Assembly (NCBI GenBank): GCA_944389195.1
Contig: CALXLM010000034.1
Location: 1 to 64,000 of the forward strand
From: an uncultured Opitutales bacterium
GTDB lineage: Bacteria > Verrucomicrobiota > Verrucomicrobiia > Opitutales > Intestinicryptomonadaceae
Direction of reading: 5' to 3'
DNA: 64,000 nt
How positions within the stretch are numbered: position 1 is the first letter of the stretch; each line of letters begins with the position of its first letter. The position numbers and the translations under genes were made by a program. Below the pieces are notes generated by a model. The model searched no databases. It saw only the letters and a program-made list of their open reading frames with translations, and was not told the origin of the DNA. Positions 37,852 through 45,720 of the stretch are shown here, piece after piece.

Positions 37852-38763
37852 AGAAAATATCGTTTTGGCATTGTCGCGGTCAGCGATGCGGCATGTATAA
37901 TGCAAATTGAAATAAAGCCCGGTGCAATACGGGCGCGTTGGGGCCGTTCTGACGCCGGAGCGCAAAACAAACAAGCTTTTCCTTCTATTGAGAGCATGCG
38001 CTTGTAGGATTCCATATTATATTTTAACGGCGTATATCTTCATAATGGGCGCCCGCTCGGAAAAAGCGGATATCTGGCATAAGCGTTTTTTACTTGGAAT
38101 TATGGCTTTCGGCGATTCGGGCGGAACGATGAGTCAAGGGGGTTAAATGGGAAACGGGCGGCGTTTTATAGGCGTTTTTGCCGGGGATCTGCCGCTTCCC
38201 CAAGGGCGAAGCTTTTTCGGCATTTTTTTAAGGCTTTCGCAGCGGCCGCGCAAAGCGGTTTTTTGTATGCGTGGCGGATCCGTAGCGGGGAAGATTCTTC
38301 CTGCGGGCGGCAAAAAACCTTAGCTTCGGATTTTTGCCGCGTTTTCGCATTCCATGCCGGAACATGCCAGGAAAGGGCGCCTGAGATGGGCGTCAAGACG
38401 CGCACAATGTGGCAGGTGGCGGCTTTTCTTTTTCGCAAATCCGCTAAAATTTTTAGCGCCGAATTTGCCTCGCGCCGGTTTTTGCCCCATTGACGCCTCG
38501 CGCGCTTTCGGGGTGGCATTGCGTATGTTGGCATCGCTCAAATCAGCCGGCAGTCCGGCCGCTGCGCGGGCGGTTCTAGCTGTCTGTTAAAAAAGCGAAA
38601 AACGCAGCGGATTAAAAAGCCGGGCATTGACGAGGAAGCTTTGGCGTTTTTTTGCGCGCTAAATTCTCTTGTAAAAAATTCCGCCAAGCCCATTATAAAT
38701 GAAAATACCGTAATTTTATAAAGGCGATTCAGATGCGGTTCGCCTTATGAAAGGCTTAAATAT
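37852..38763. other. Long intergenic region without a recognised gene
   Basis: About 910 nt upstream of the fumarase gene. Open frames on both strands around 38166-38590 overlap each other and carry no motifs. A perfect 17-nt palindrome, CGCTAAAATTTTTAGCG, lies at 38442-38458. I looked for RNase P, tmRNA, SRP and tRNA signatures and saw none. The AT-rich end near 38680-38720 may carry the fumarase promoter. Confidence 0.4.
38442..38458. repeat. Perfect 17-nt palindrome
   Basis: CGCTAAAA at 38442-38449 mirrors TTTTAGCG at 38451-38458 around a central T. It sits alone in non-coding DNA about 305 nt before the fumarase start and could be a transcription-factor operator or chance. Confidence 0.4.
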
Positions 38764-40383
38764 ATGGCAACTCCACCGTTTGAATATCAAAAGATGTTTC
38801 CTCTTGGCAAGGACGATACAAAATATCGCCTCTTGACAAAAGACTACGTTTCAACCGTTGAATTTGAGGGAAAAAAGATCCTCAAAATCGACCCGCGCGC
38901 ACTCACCCTTTTGGCGCGTACGGCAATGCGCGACGTATCGTTCTTTCTGCGCCCGGCGCATTTGGAGCTGGTCGCAAAGATATTGAAGGATCCCGAAGCC
39001 AGCGACAACGACAAAAGCGTGGCGCTTACGATGCTTCGCAACGCGGAGGTTGCGGCAATGGGCAAGCTGCCGTTCTGCCAGGACACCGGAACAGCGACGA
39101 TTGTCGCAAAAAAAGGTCAGTGCGTGTGGACGGGAGCCGAGGACGAGGAGTATTTGTCAAGGGGAGTTTACGACTGCTATACGCAGGAAAATTTGCGCTA
39201 CTCGCAAAACGCTCCGCTTACGATGTGGGACGAGGTAAACACCGGCTGCAATCTTCCCGCGCAAATCGATATTTACGCCACTAATTCCGATTCGTACGAC
39301 TTTCTTTTTGTCGCAAAGGGAGGCGGATCGGCAAACAAAACCTATCTCTACCAAGAGACAAAGGCGATTCTTACTCCCGAAAGGCTCATTCCGTTCATGG
39401 TGGAAAAGATGAAGGGGCTTGGCACGGCGGCATGCCCGCCGTACCATATCGCGTGGGTGGTAGGTGGCACGAGCGCGGAGGCGAATCTTAAAAATGTAAA
39501 GCTTGCGTCGGTCAAATATCTGGACAATTTGCCGACAAAAGGCAACAAGCTTGGGCACGCATTCCGCGATGTCGAACTCGAAAAGAGGCTTCTTGAGGAG
39601 ACGCGAAAACTCGGTATCGGCGCTCAATTCGGAGGCGCGAATTTCGCCCTCGACGTGCGCGTGATACGCATGCCGAGGCACGGGGCGAGCTGCCCGATAG
39701 GTTTGGGGGTGTCGTGCTCGGCCGACCGCAACATGAAAGCCAAGATCAACGCCGAAGGCGTATGGTTGGAACAGCTTGAAACCGATCCGGCAAAGTACAT
39801 TCCGGAAGAATACAAGAATGTAAACACGGCAGACGGCGCTGTCGAAATAGACTTGAACCGCCCGATGAAAGAGATTCTGGCGGAGCTTTCGAAGTATCCC
39901 GTCAAGACCCGTTTAAAACTGAAGGGAACAATTATCGTCGGCAGGGACATAGCGCACGCAAAGCTCAAGGAGCGCATAGACAGGGGCGAAGGGCTTCCGC
40001 AATACATAAAGGACCACCCCATATACTACGCCGGGCCCGCGAAGACTCCGGAAGGCATGCCTTCGGGTTCGTTCGGCCCGACGACAGCGGGCCGCATGGA
40101 TCCATATGTCGATTTGTTCCAGTCGAACGGCGGAAGCATGATTATGATAGCAAAGGGCAACCGTTCGCAGGCGGTCACCGACGCGTGCAAAAAACACGGC
40201 GGGTTCTATCTTGGGTCGATAGGTGGGCCGGCCGCAATTTTGGCGAAGGAAAACATAAAGAAAGTCGAGCTTTTGGAGTATCCCGAACTGGGCATGGAGG
40301 CAATATGGAAAATAGAGGTTGTCGATTTCCCGGCCTTCATACTTGTCGATGACAAAGGCAACGACTTCTTTAAGATGCTTTAG
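38764..40383 (+). CDS. fumA: Fumarate hydratase, class I (iron-sulfur)
   Basis: Cytoplasmic enzyme interconverting fumarate and L-malate with an oxygen-labile [4Fe-4S] cluster. The single-chain 539-residue form resembles E. coli FumA/FumB in length. The three cluster cysteines even fall at the same numbers: C105 (LPFCQDTGT), C224 ([10 protein letters not shown]) and C318 (VSCSADRN). The C-terminal beta domain includes [13 protein letters not shown] and PAGRMDP-like [12 protein letters not shown]. Start ATG 38764 has AAAGG upstream. Class I fumarase fits an anaerobic lifestyle and reductive fumarate or succinate formation. A terminator follows directly. Confidence 0.95.
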   Translation: MATPPFEYQKMFPLGKDDTKYRLLTKDYVSTVEFEGKKILKIDPRALTLLARTAMRDVSFFLRPAHLELVAKILKDPEASDNDKSVALTMLRNAEVAAMGKLPFCQDTGTATIVAKKGQCVWTGAEDEEYLSRGVYDCYTQENLRYSQNAPLTMWDEVNTGCNLPAQIDIYATNSDSYDFLFVAKGGGSANKTYLYQETKAILTPERLIPFMVEKMKGLGTAACPPYHIAWVVGGTSAEANLKNVKLASVKYLDNLPTKGNKLGHAFRDVELEKRLLEETRKLGIGAQFGGANFALDVRVIRMPRHGASCPIGLGVSCSADRNMKAKINAEGVWLEQLETDPAKYIPEEYKNVNTADGAVEIDLNRPMKEILAELSKYPVKTRLKLKGTIIVGRDIAHAKLKERIDRGEGLPQYIKDHPIYYAGPAKTPEGMPSGSFGPTTAGRMDPYVDLFQSNGGSMIMIAKGNRSQAVTDACKKHGGFYLGSIGGPAAILAKENIKKVELLEYPELGMEAIWKIEVVDFPAFILVDDKGNDFFKML

Positions 40384-40398
40384 CCGACTTTTCTTCGG

Positions 40399-40433
40399 AA
40401 AGCGCCGGAACGTTCGTTTCGGCGCTTTTTTTT
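40399..40433 (+). terminator. Intrinsic terminator after fumarase
   Basis: The stem AAAGCGCCGGAAC at 40399-40411 pairs with GTTTCGGCGCTTT at 40416-40428 (13 bp with one G-T pair) around a GTTC loop, followed by a run of T to 40433. It begins 16 nt past the stop codon. Confidence 0.9.
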
Positions 40434-40715
40434 AGCGGGTGTTCGGCAGGCGAGGCGCGTTCAGATTGCGGCTGCCATTGTGCGGCGCGGCAGAAGCTTT
40501 CTTTGGGGGCGCATGCGGGTGTCCCGCCTTGCGTTAGGGCGTTTTTTGTTTGCGGGTTGTATCGGTGCGTTTCGGAATGGCGGGCCGGCCGGAGTGCTGT
40601 GTGCGGATTGCGGATTTTTAATTTCGGCTATACGGCGCGTGCCAATCTCCGGCGAAACGCAACGGGGCGTTTGAAAATTATTTTGGCCAATTGCAATATT
40701 TTTTAAAAAAAATTG
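40434..40715. other. Intergenic region before the tRNA-Thr/tuf unit
   Basis: No gene recognised. Two overlapping plus-strand open frames around 40480-40706 have no motif and atypical composition. The right edge is AT-rich and leads into the promoter at 40716. Confidence 0.4.
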
Positions 40716-40744
40716 TTGACGAAGGTGGTAGGGGTAGCCATATT
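40716..40744 (+). promoter_or_regulatory. Candidate promoter of the tRNA-Thr/tuf unit
   Basis: TTGACG at 40716-40721 (five of six), a 17-nt GC-rich spacer, then CATATT at 40739-40744 (four of six). The predicted transcript starts near 40751 and would read through the leader hairpin at 40767-40782, then tRNA-Thr and tuf. The GC-rich patch just after the -10 is moderate, so a stringent discriminator is not evident. Confidence 0.55.
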
Positions 40745-40766
40745 TAGTCCCTTTCAAATTAAAAAA

Positions 40767-40790
40767 CGCCAGACAACTGGCGGCTTTTAA
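40767..40790 (+). promoter_or_regulatory. Short leader hairpin with T-tract ahead of tRNA-Thr
   Basis: CGCCAG at 40767-40772 and CTGGCG at 40777-40782 enclose an ACAA loop, preceded by AAAAAA and followed by GCTTTTAA. It looks like a small terminator or processing hairpin situated between the promoter and the tRNA gene, so it could attenuate the unit or mark the 5' processing site. Confidence 0.5.
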
Positions 40791-40795
40791 GTGTC

Positions 40796-40868
40796 GCCCC
40801 GGTAGCTCAGCTGGCAGAGCACGTCCTTGGTAAGGACGGGGTCGGCGGTTCAAATCCGCTCTGGGGCT
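40796..40868 (+). tRNA. tRNA-Thr (anticodon GGT)
   Basis: A 73-nt cloverleaf. The acceptor arm GCCCCGG pairs with CTGGGGC, the D arm is GCTC/GAGC, and the anticodon stem CGTCC/GGACG holds loop TTGGTAA with anticodon GGT at 40829-40831. The T arm is GGCGG/CCGCT with TTCAAAT. The discriminator is T. CCA is not encoded. It lies 48 nt upstream of tuf, the tRNA-tuf arrangement common in bacteria. Confidence 0.95.
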
Positions 40869-40916
40869 TGCGTTTAAAAGTCATCAACAAAACCTAAATA
40901 ATAAACCGAAAGAACC

Positions 40917-42107
40917 ATGTCGAAAGAATCATTCGTCAGAACGAAACCACACGTAAACGTAGGTACCATCGGCCACATCGACCACGGTAAAACTACACTC
41001 ACGACCGCAATCTTGAAGGTTCAGTCGGACAAGGGCCTGGCTCAATTTAAGTCCTATCAGGACATAGCTAAGGGCGGCACTGTTCGCGACGCTTCAAAGA
41101 CTGTCACTATCGCCGTTGCGCACGTCGAATACGAAACGCCCACGCGCCACTATGCGCACGTCGACTGTCCCGGACACGCCGACTTCGTAAAGAACATGAT
41201 CACTGGCGCTGCCCAGATGGACGGCGCAATCCTCGTCGTAAGCGCGGCTGACGGCCCGATGCCCCAGACTCGCGAGCACATACTTTTGGCCAGGCAGGTC
41301 GGAGTTCCGAAAATCGTAGTTTTCCTCAACAAGTGCGACCTTCTCGACGACCCCGAACTTCTCGAGCTCGTTGAAATGGAAGTGCGCGACCTCCTCAACA
41401 AGTACCAGTATCCGGGCGACGAAGCAACGATTATCCGCGGTTCCGCTCTCGGGGCTCTCGAAGGAACTGAATTCGGCGTAAAGAGCATTGAACAGCTCAT
41501 GGACGCCATCGACAAGGAAATACCCGAACCGGAACGCCCGATAGACAAGCCTTTCATGATGTCGGTAGAAGACGTGTTCTCCATTACTGGAAGAGGCACG
41601 GTTGCCACCGGACGTATCGAGCGCGGCAAGATCAAGGTCGGCGAGGAAGTCGAAATCGTGGGTCTCGGCGACACCAAGAAGACGACCGTCACCGGCGTGG
41701 AAATGTTCCGCAAACTTCTCGACGAAGGCCAGGCGGGCGACAATGTAGGGCTTCTCTTGCGCGGCATTGAAAAGAACCAGGTCCAGCGCGGCCAGGTAAT
41801 CGCCAAGCCCGGTTCCATCACCCCGCACACGAAGGCGAAGGCTGAGATTTACGTCCTCACCAAGGACGAAGGCGGTCGCCACACGCCGTTCTTTACGAAC
41901 TACCGCCCGCAATTCTTCTTCGGAACGGCGGACGTGACGGGCGTTTGCAAACTTCCCGAAGGCGTGGAAATGGTAATGCCCGGCGACAACCTCTCCATCG
42001 AAATCGAGCTTCAGAAGCCCATAGCGATGGAAAAGGGGCAGCGTTTCGCCATCCGCGAAGGCGGCCGCACGATAGGCGCGGGCCGTATCTCGGAAATCTT
42101 GGCTTAA
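40917..42107 (+). CDS. tuf: Elongation factor Tu with atypical switch I
   Basis: GTPase that brings aminoacyl-tRNA to the ribosome; 396 residues in three domains. G-motifs are intact: GHIDHGKT at 19-26, DCPGH at 83-87 and NKCD. Switch I departs from the norm. The segment that reads EEKARGITIN in E. coli is [10 protein letters not shown] here (57-66), keeping the Mg/GTP-sensing threonine (T64) but losing the Arg-Gly, and the loop before it is two residues longer. In domain 3, QFYFRTTDVTG has become [11 protein letters not shown], so Arg333 (E. coli numbering) is Gly. Domain 2 and the rest are well conserved, so it is clearly the working EF-Tu, not a paralogue. It is flanked by tRNA genes and followed by secE. 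Confidence 0.97.
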   Translation: MSKESFVRTKPHVNVGTIGHIDHGKTTLTTAILKVQSDKGLAQFKSYQDIAKGGTVRDASKTVTIAVAHVEYETPTRHYAHVDCPGHADFVKNMITGAAQMDGAILVVSAADGPMPQTREHILLARQVGVPKIVVFLNKCDLLDDPELLELVEMEVRDLLNKYQYPGDEATIIRGSALGALEGTEFGVKSIEQLMDAIDKEIPEPERPIDKPFMMSVEDVFSITGRGTVATGRIERGKIKVGEEVEIVGLGDTKKTTVTGVEMFRKLLDEGQAGDNVGLLLRGIEKNQVQRGQVIAKPGSITPHTKAKAEIYVLTKDEGGRHTPFFTNYRPQFFFGTADVTGVCKLPEGVEMVMPGDNLSIEIELQKPIAMEKGQRFAIREGGRTIGAGRISEILA

Positions 42108-42209
42108 CCGTTTTTTTAGCAGTAGCCGGAAGGTCCGAAAAGGCCTTTCGGCTTTGCCGTACGATTGGCGTGCCGGAAACGGCGTGCCCGCGTCCGGCGG
42201 AAAATAAAT

Positions 42210-42282
<73 letters not shown>

Positions 42283-42336
42283 TTGTTCTTTCAGCCTTAG
42301 GCAAAATAACCGCGGCAAACCCGCAAAAAATTTAAT

Positions 42337-42549
42337 ATGACCAATCCATTCCTAAAGATCAGGCAGTTTTATCAGGAAACAGTCGTGGAGCTGAAAAAAT
42401 CGTCGTGGCCGACGCGTCCCGAGCTTGTCAATTCCGTAATAGTTGTATTTGTGGCGTTGGGTCTGCTCGGTGCGTTTGTAAGCCTTGCCGACTTTGCCAT
42501 TTACAATGTAGTGGATTTGTTGACGTGGTTTGTCAACGGAGGTAAATAG
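42337..42549 (+). CDS. secE: Preprotein translocase subunit SecE
   Basis: Essential small membrane subunit clamping SecY. The 70-residue form is the short, single-helix type: an amphipathic QFYQETVVELKKSSWPTRPEL segment with the conserved WPT motif, then one membrane helix SVIVVFVALGLLGAFVSLADF. It is followed by nusG after 9 nt. Confidence 0.93.
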   Translation: MTNPFLKIRQFYQETVVELKKSSWPTRPELVNSVIVVFVALGLLGAFVSLADFAIYNVVDLLTWFVNGGK

Positions 42550-42558
42550 GGCGGACGT

Positions 42559-43143
42559 ATGGAATCCGATATTCAAGACACGCGCAAGTGGTACGCCGTT
42601 CAGACCCGTTCCAATATGGAAAAAAAGGCGGTCGAAACCCTCAAGCACATGATAGACGTTGAGGACATGGGCGCATACATTTCCAAGGAGGACATCCTTA
42701 TGCCCGAAGAGCGCGTGTCGGAAATAAAGAACGGCAGCAAAATATCGCGCCCCCGGAAGCTGTATCCGGGATATATTTTTGTGCGCGTCAAGCTCTACGA
42801 CGAGAACGAAAACTTTTTGGAAAAGCCGTGGTATTTCATACGCGGAATAAACGGCGTAATAAATTTTATGGGCGGGGAACGGCCCGTTCCGCTTCGGAAG
42901 GCGGAAATAGACAGGATATTTGCGCAAATAGCGCAGTCGGAGGGAACCGAAAGGCCGAAAATCAGCTTTGAAGTCGGGGAGGCGGTTAAGATTCACGAAG
43001 GCCCGTTCCTCGGGCTTACCGGCATTATCGAGGAGGTTGACGCCGACCGCGGAAAATTAAAGGTGAGCGTTTCCATTTTCGGAAGGTTTACGCCGGTCGA
43101 GCTCGAATACTCGCAGGTTTCGAGGGCCGACGCCGACAGTTAA
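42559..43143 (+). CDS. nusG: Transcription termination/antitermination factor NusG
   Basis: RNA polymerase-binding elongation factor, 194 residues. The N-terminal NGN domain begins KWYAVQTRSNMEKKA and includes YPGYIFVRV. The C-terminal KOW domain reads VKIHEGPFLGLTGIIEEVD and FGRFTPVELEYSQV. The NGN domain carries a small insertion around 42-65 (ISKEDILMPEERVSEIKNG). A GGGCGGA Shine-Dalgarno precedes the start. Confidence 0.95.
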   Translation: MESDIQDTRKWYAVQTRSNMEKKAVETLKHMIDVEDMGAYISKEDILMPEERVSEIKNGSKISRPRKLYPGYIFVRVKLYDENENFLEKPWYFIRGINGVINFMGGERPVPLRKAEIDRIFAQIAQSEGTERPKISFEVGEAVKIHEGPFLGLTGIIEEVDADRGKLKVSVSIFGRFTPVELEYSQVSRADADS

Positions 43144-43208
43144 AAAAGAGCAGCGAATTTACGCACAGCCTCAAACATTAAAATTCTTATAGAGAAAAGA
43201 GGATAAAA

Positions 43209-43634
43209 ATGGCAAAGAAAGTAGTAAAGGAAATTAAATTGCAGTTGCCCGCAGGGGCGGCGAACCCCGCTCCTCCGGTGGGTCCGGCGCTCGGCGCGGC
43301 CGGCGTTAACATTATGGCTTTTTGCAAGGAGTTTAACGCCAAGACAAAAGACCATGCCGGCATGATATTGCCCGTGGTTATTTCCGTGTATCAGGACAAG
43401 TCGTTTACGTTTATTCTCAAATCTCCGCCGGCCGCCGTTTTGCTGAAAAAAGCGGCAAAAATCGAGACGGCAAGCGCCAAGCCGAATGTTGACAAAGTCG
43501 GCAAGGTCACGCGCGCACAGATTAAGGAGATAGTAAAGATCAAGGAGAAGGATCTCAACGCAACGAGTCCGGAACAGGCCGCCAAGATAATCGAGGGAAC
43601 GGCGCGTTCGATGGGCATTGATGTTGTCGATTAA
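43209..43634 (+). CDS. rplK: Ribosomal protein L11
   Basis: Binds the GTPase-associated region of 23S rRNA. The 141-residue protein shows [34 protein letters not shown], and ends with the RSMGIDVVD tail. Length equals the E. coli protein. It is the first of the L11-L1-L10-L12 series. Confidence 0.97.
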   Translation: MAKKVVKEIKLQLPAGAANPAPPVGPALGAAGVNIMAFCKEFNAKTKDHAGMILPVVISVYQDKSFTFILKSPPAAVLLKKAAKIETASAKPNVDKVGKVTRAQIKEIVKIKEKDLNATSPEQAAKIIEGTARSMGIDVVD

Positions 43635-43732
43635 ATTTTTCGGTGTTTGCGGCGGCCGATAGGCCTTTGCAAATACCGTCCGTGTTAATAATTAAAAAAC
43701 CGCACTGCAAAAGCAGGAGACAAATTAAAGTC

Positions 43733-44419
43733 ATGGTAAAAAGAAGCAAAAGATACAGAAAGGCCGAAGAGACCGCGCCGAAAGAGGCGTTGGGTCTTGC
43801 GGAGGCGGTAGATGCGCTGCAGGCTATGCCCAAGGCGGGATTCGACGAGACGGTGGAGCTTTCCTTCCGTTTGAACGTCGATCCGAAACAGAGCACCCAG
43901 ATGGTGCGCGGAACGGTGCGCCTGCCCAACGGCAGCGGCAAAAAAGTAAGGGTTGTGGTCTTTACGGAAAATCCGGAAGCGGCCCTCGCCGCCGGGGCGG
44001 ACAAGGCCGGTTTCGAGGATTTAATAAAGGAGGTTTCCGGGGGCTTTCTCGATTTCGACGTGGCGATTTCGACTACATCGGCGATGAAGGAAGTCCGCAA
44101 GGTGGCCCGCGTGCTCGGCCCGAAGGGGTTGATGCCCAATCCGAAGAGCGGAACGGTGACCGACGACGTGGCTGCGGCCATAGCCGAAGTCAAGGCGGGG
44201 CGCGTTGAGTTCAAAATGGACAAGACCTCGAACATGTGCGTTGTCATAGGAAAGCGCAGTTTTGCTTCGGAAAAGCTTGTGGAAAATGCAAAGACGGTAA
44301 TCGACAGCGTTGTCGCGGCTCGTCCCGAAGCCATCAAGGGCAAGTTTATCAACTCAATTGCAATCAGCTCGACGATGAGTCCGAGCGTTAAAATAGCGCT
44401 CAGCCAGATAGCGCAATAG
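43733..44419 (+). CDS. rplA: Ribosomal protein L1
   Basis: Forms the L1 stalk and in many bacteria represses its own operon by binding the mRNA leader. The 228-residue protein has FRLNVDPKQSTQMVRGTVRLP and LGPKGLMPNPKSGTVTDDV. ATG 43733 gives MVKRSKRYRK as expected; the frame is open further upstream in the 98-nt spacer after rplK. That spacer could carry the L1-binding leader, but I could not define the fold. Confidence 0.96.
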   Translation: MVKRSKRYRKAEETAPKEALGLAEAVDALQAMPKAGFDETVELSFRLNVDPKQSTQMVRGTVRLPNGSGKKVRVVVFTENPEAALAAGADKAGFEDLIKEVSGGFLDFDVAISTTSAMKEVRKVARVLGPKGLMPNPKSGTVTDDVAAAIAEVKAGRVEFKMDKTSNMCVVIGKRSFASEKLVENAKTVIDSVVAARPEAIKGKFINSIAISSTMSPSVKIALSQIAQ

Positions 44420-44434
44420 GGAGAGTTTTTGACA

Positions 44435-44947
44435 ATGAGACCCGAAAAGAAATTTCTTGTTGAAGAGGTTCGCAACCGCATATCGTCGGCCGAGCATGTG
44501 TTTTTTGTGAGTTTCACCGGCGTGAAGGTGGCCGATGCTGCCGAGCTGCGCAAAGCGCTTGCGGAAGTCGGCGCCGAATACCACGTTGCGAAAAATTCCA
44601 TAATAAAAATCGCCGCAAAAGAGCTTAACCTGCCGTCCGTGGACGCGGTTTTGGAGGGGCAGACCGGCATCGTCACGGGAGGGGAAGATCCCGCTTCGGT
44701 GGCGAAGGCTATATCGGCGTTTTTCAAGGCCCGCGAAAATGCGGCCATAAAGCTTGGCGTTATGGGCGAAAAGGTGATGAACAAGGAGGAGGTCGAATAT
44801 CTCGGAAGCCTTCCGAGCCTTTCGGAGCTCCGCGCGAAGTTCCTCTCGCTGCTCAATACGCCCGCGAGCCAGATGGTCCGCGTTATATTCTGCAAAATCG
44901 AAAAAGAGGGCGGGGCTCCCGCGGAAGGCGACTCCGCGCAGGGCTAA
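44435..44947 (+). CDS. rplJ: Ribosomal protein L10
   Basis: Anchors L12 dimers to the ribosome. The 170-residue protein has EEVRNRISSAEHVFFVSFTGVKV and VAKNSIIKIA, typical of L10. I chose ATG 44435, which gives MRPEKKFLV; a TTG two codons upstream with GGGAG in front is also possible and would add two residues. It follows rplA by 15 nt. Confidence 0.95.
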   Translation: MRPEKKFLVEEVRNRISSAEHVFFVSFTGVKVADAAELRKALAEVGAEYHVAKNSIIKIAAKELNLPSVDAVLEGQTGIVTGGEDPASVAKAISAFFKARENAAIKLGVMGEKVMNKEEVEYLGSLPSLSELRAKFLSLLNTPASQMVRVIFCKIEKEGGAPAEGDSAQG

Positions 44948-45125
44948 GGGCGTGTTTACGGTTGGGAGTGGTTTTATTCTTTCCCGGCTTAAATTGAAAT
45001 TTATGTTTTCGGCCTGTGTTTGCTCGGGCCGGGAGCTTAACAAAAACAACTAAAGGGCGAACTTAGGGGGGTATCCCCTTAAATGTTCCGGTAGGGACGC
45101 TAAGAGCCCAAAGGAGAAAATAAAA

Positions 45126-45503
45126 ATGGCAGACATCACAAAAGATCAGGTTATAGAATGGCTCAGCGGGCTGTCGGTTATGGACGCGGCCGCCCTCGTT
45201 AAGGAGCTCGAAGAAAAATGGGGCGTAAGCGCGGCTGCTCCCGTGGCGGTAGTCGCTGGCGGAGCGGCAGCTCCGGCGGCCGAAGAGAAGGACTCTTTCG
45301 ACGTCATTCTCAAGGCTGTCGATCCGTCTAAGAAGATAGCGGTCATTAAGGAAGTCCGCGCCATTACCGGCTTGGGCTTGGCGGAGGCCAAGGCACTTGT
45401 CGAAGGCGCGCCGAAAGCCGTAAAGGAAGGCGTCAACAAGGACGAATCTGCGGAATTGGCCAAGAAGCTCAAGGACGCGGGCGCCGAAGTGGAAGTCAAA
45501 TAA
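45126..45503 (+). CDS. rplL: Ribosomal protein L7/L12
   Basis: Multicopy stalk protein that recruits translation factors. The 125-residue chain has an N-terminal dimer helix, a flexible Ala/Val hinge near 40-56 and the C-terminal factor-binding domain with [28 protein letters not shown]. It lies 178 nt downstream of rplJ; this spacer contains short GGGG/CCCC dyads near 45066-45080 and GGAGAA as Shine-Dalgarno. Confidence 0.97.
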   Translation: MADITKDQVIEWLSGLSVMDAAALVKELEEKWGVSAAAPVAVVAGGAAAPAAEEKDSFDVILKAVDPSKKIAVIKEVRAITGLGLAEAKALVEGAPKAVKEGVNKDESAELAKKLKDAGAEVEVK

Positions 45504-45541
45504 AAGGTTTGAGCATTCAAACGATTCTTTTCGCGGAGAGT

Positions 45542-45571
45542 CCGCGGCGCGGAGTTTATCCGGCGCCGCGG
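45542..45571 (+). promoter_or_regulatory. GC-rich hairpin between rplL and rpoB (possible attenuator)
   Basis: CCGCGGCGC at 45542-45550 pairs perfectly with GCGCCGCGG at 45563-45571, with an inner GGA/TCC extension and a GTTTA loop. CTGTCCGCTTTTTCCGC follows, giving a weak T-tract. The site is where E. coli has its rplL-rpoB attenuator, which lowers polymerase subunit expression relative to ribosomal proteins. The same role here is inferred from position. Confidence 0.6.
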
Positions 45572-45720
45572 CTGTCCGCTTTTTCCGCTTAAATTGTCCC
45601 GGGCGTAAAACAGGGGCAGCAAGAGTTCTTTTTATAAATCCGCCGCCGTTGCATTGCTGGCGGCAAGCCTTTACCGGGCGGGATTTTGCAGAGGGCCAAC
45701 CAACATAAAATCTCAAGAAT

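Noticed and set aside
38166-38590. Open frames on both strands in the 37.8-38.8 kb gap
   Set aside because: Mutually overlapping on opposite strands, no motif, composition like the surrounding non-coding DNA.
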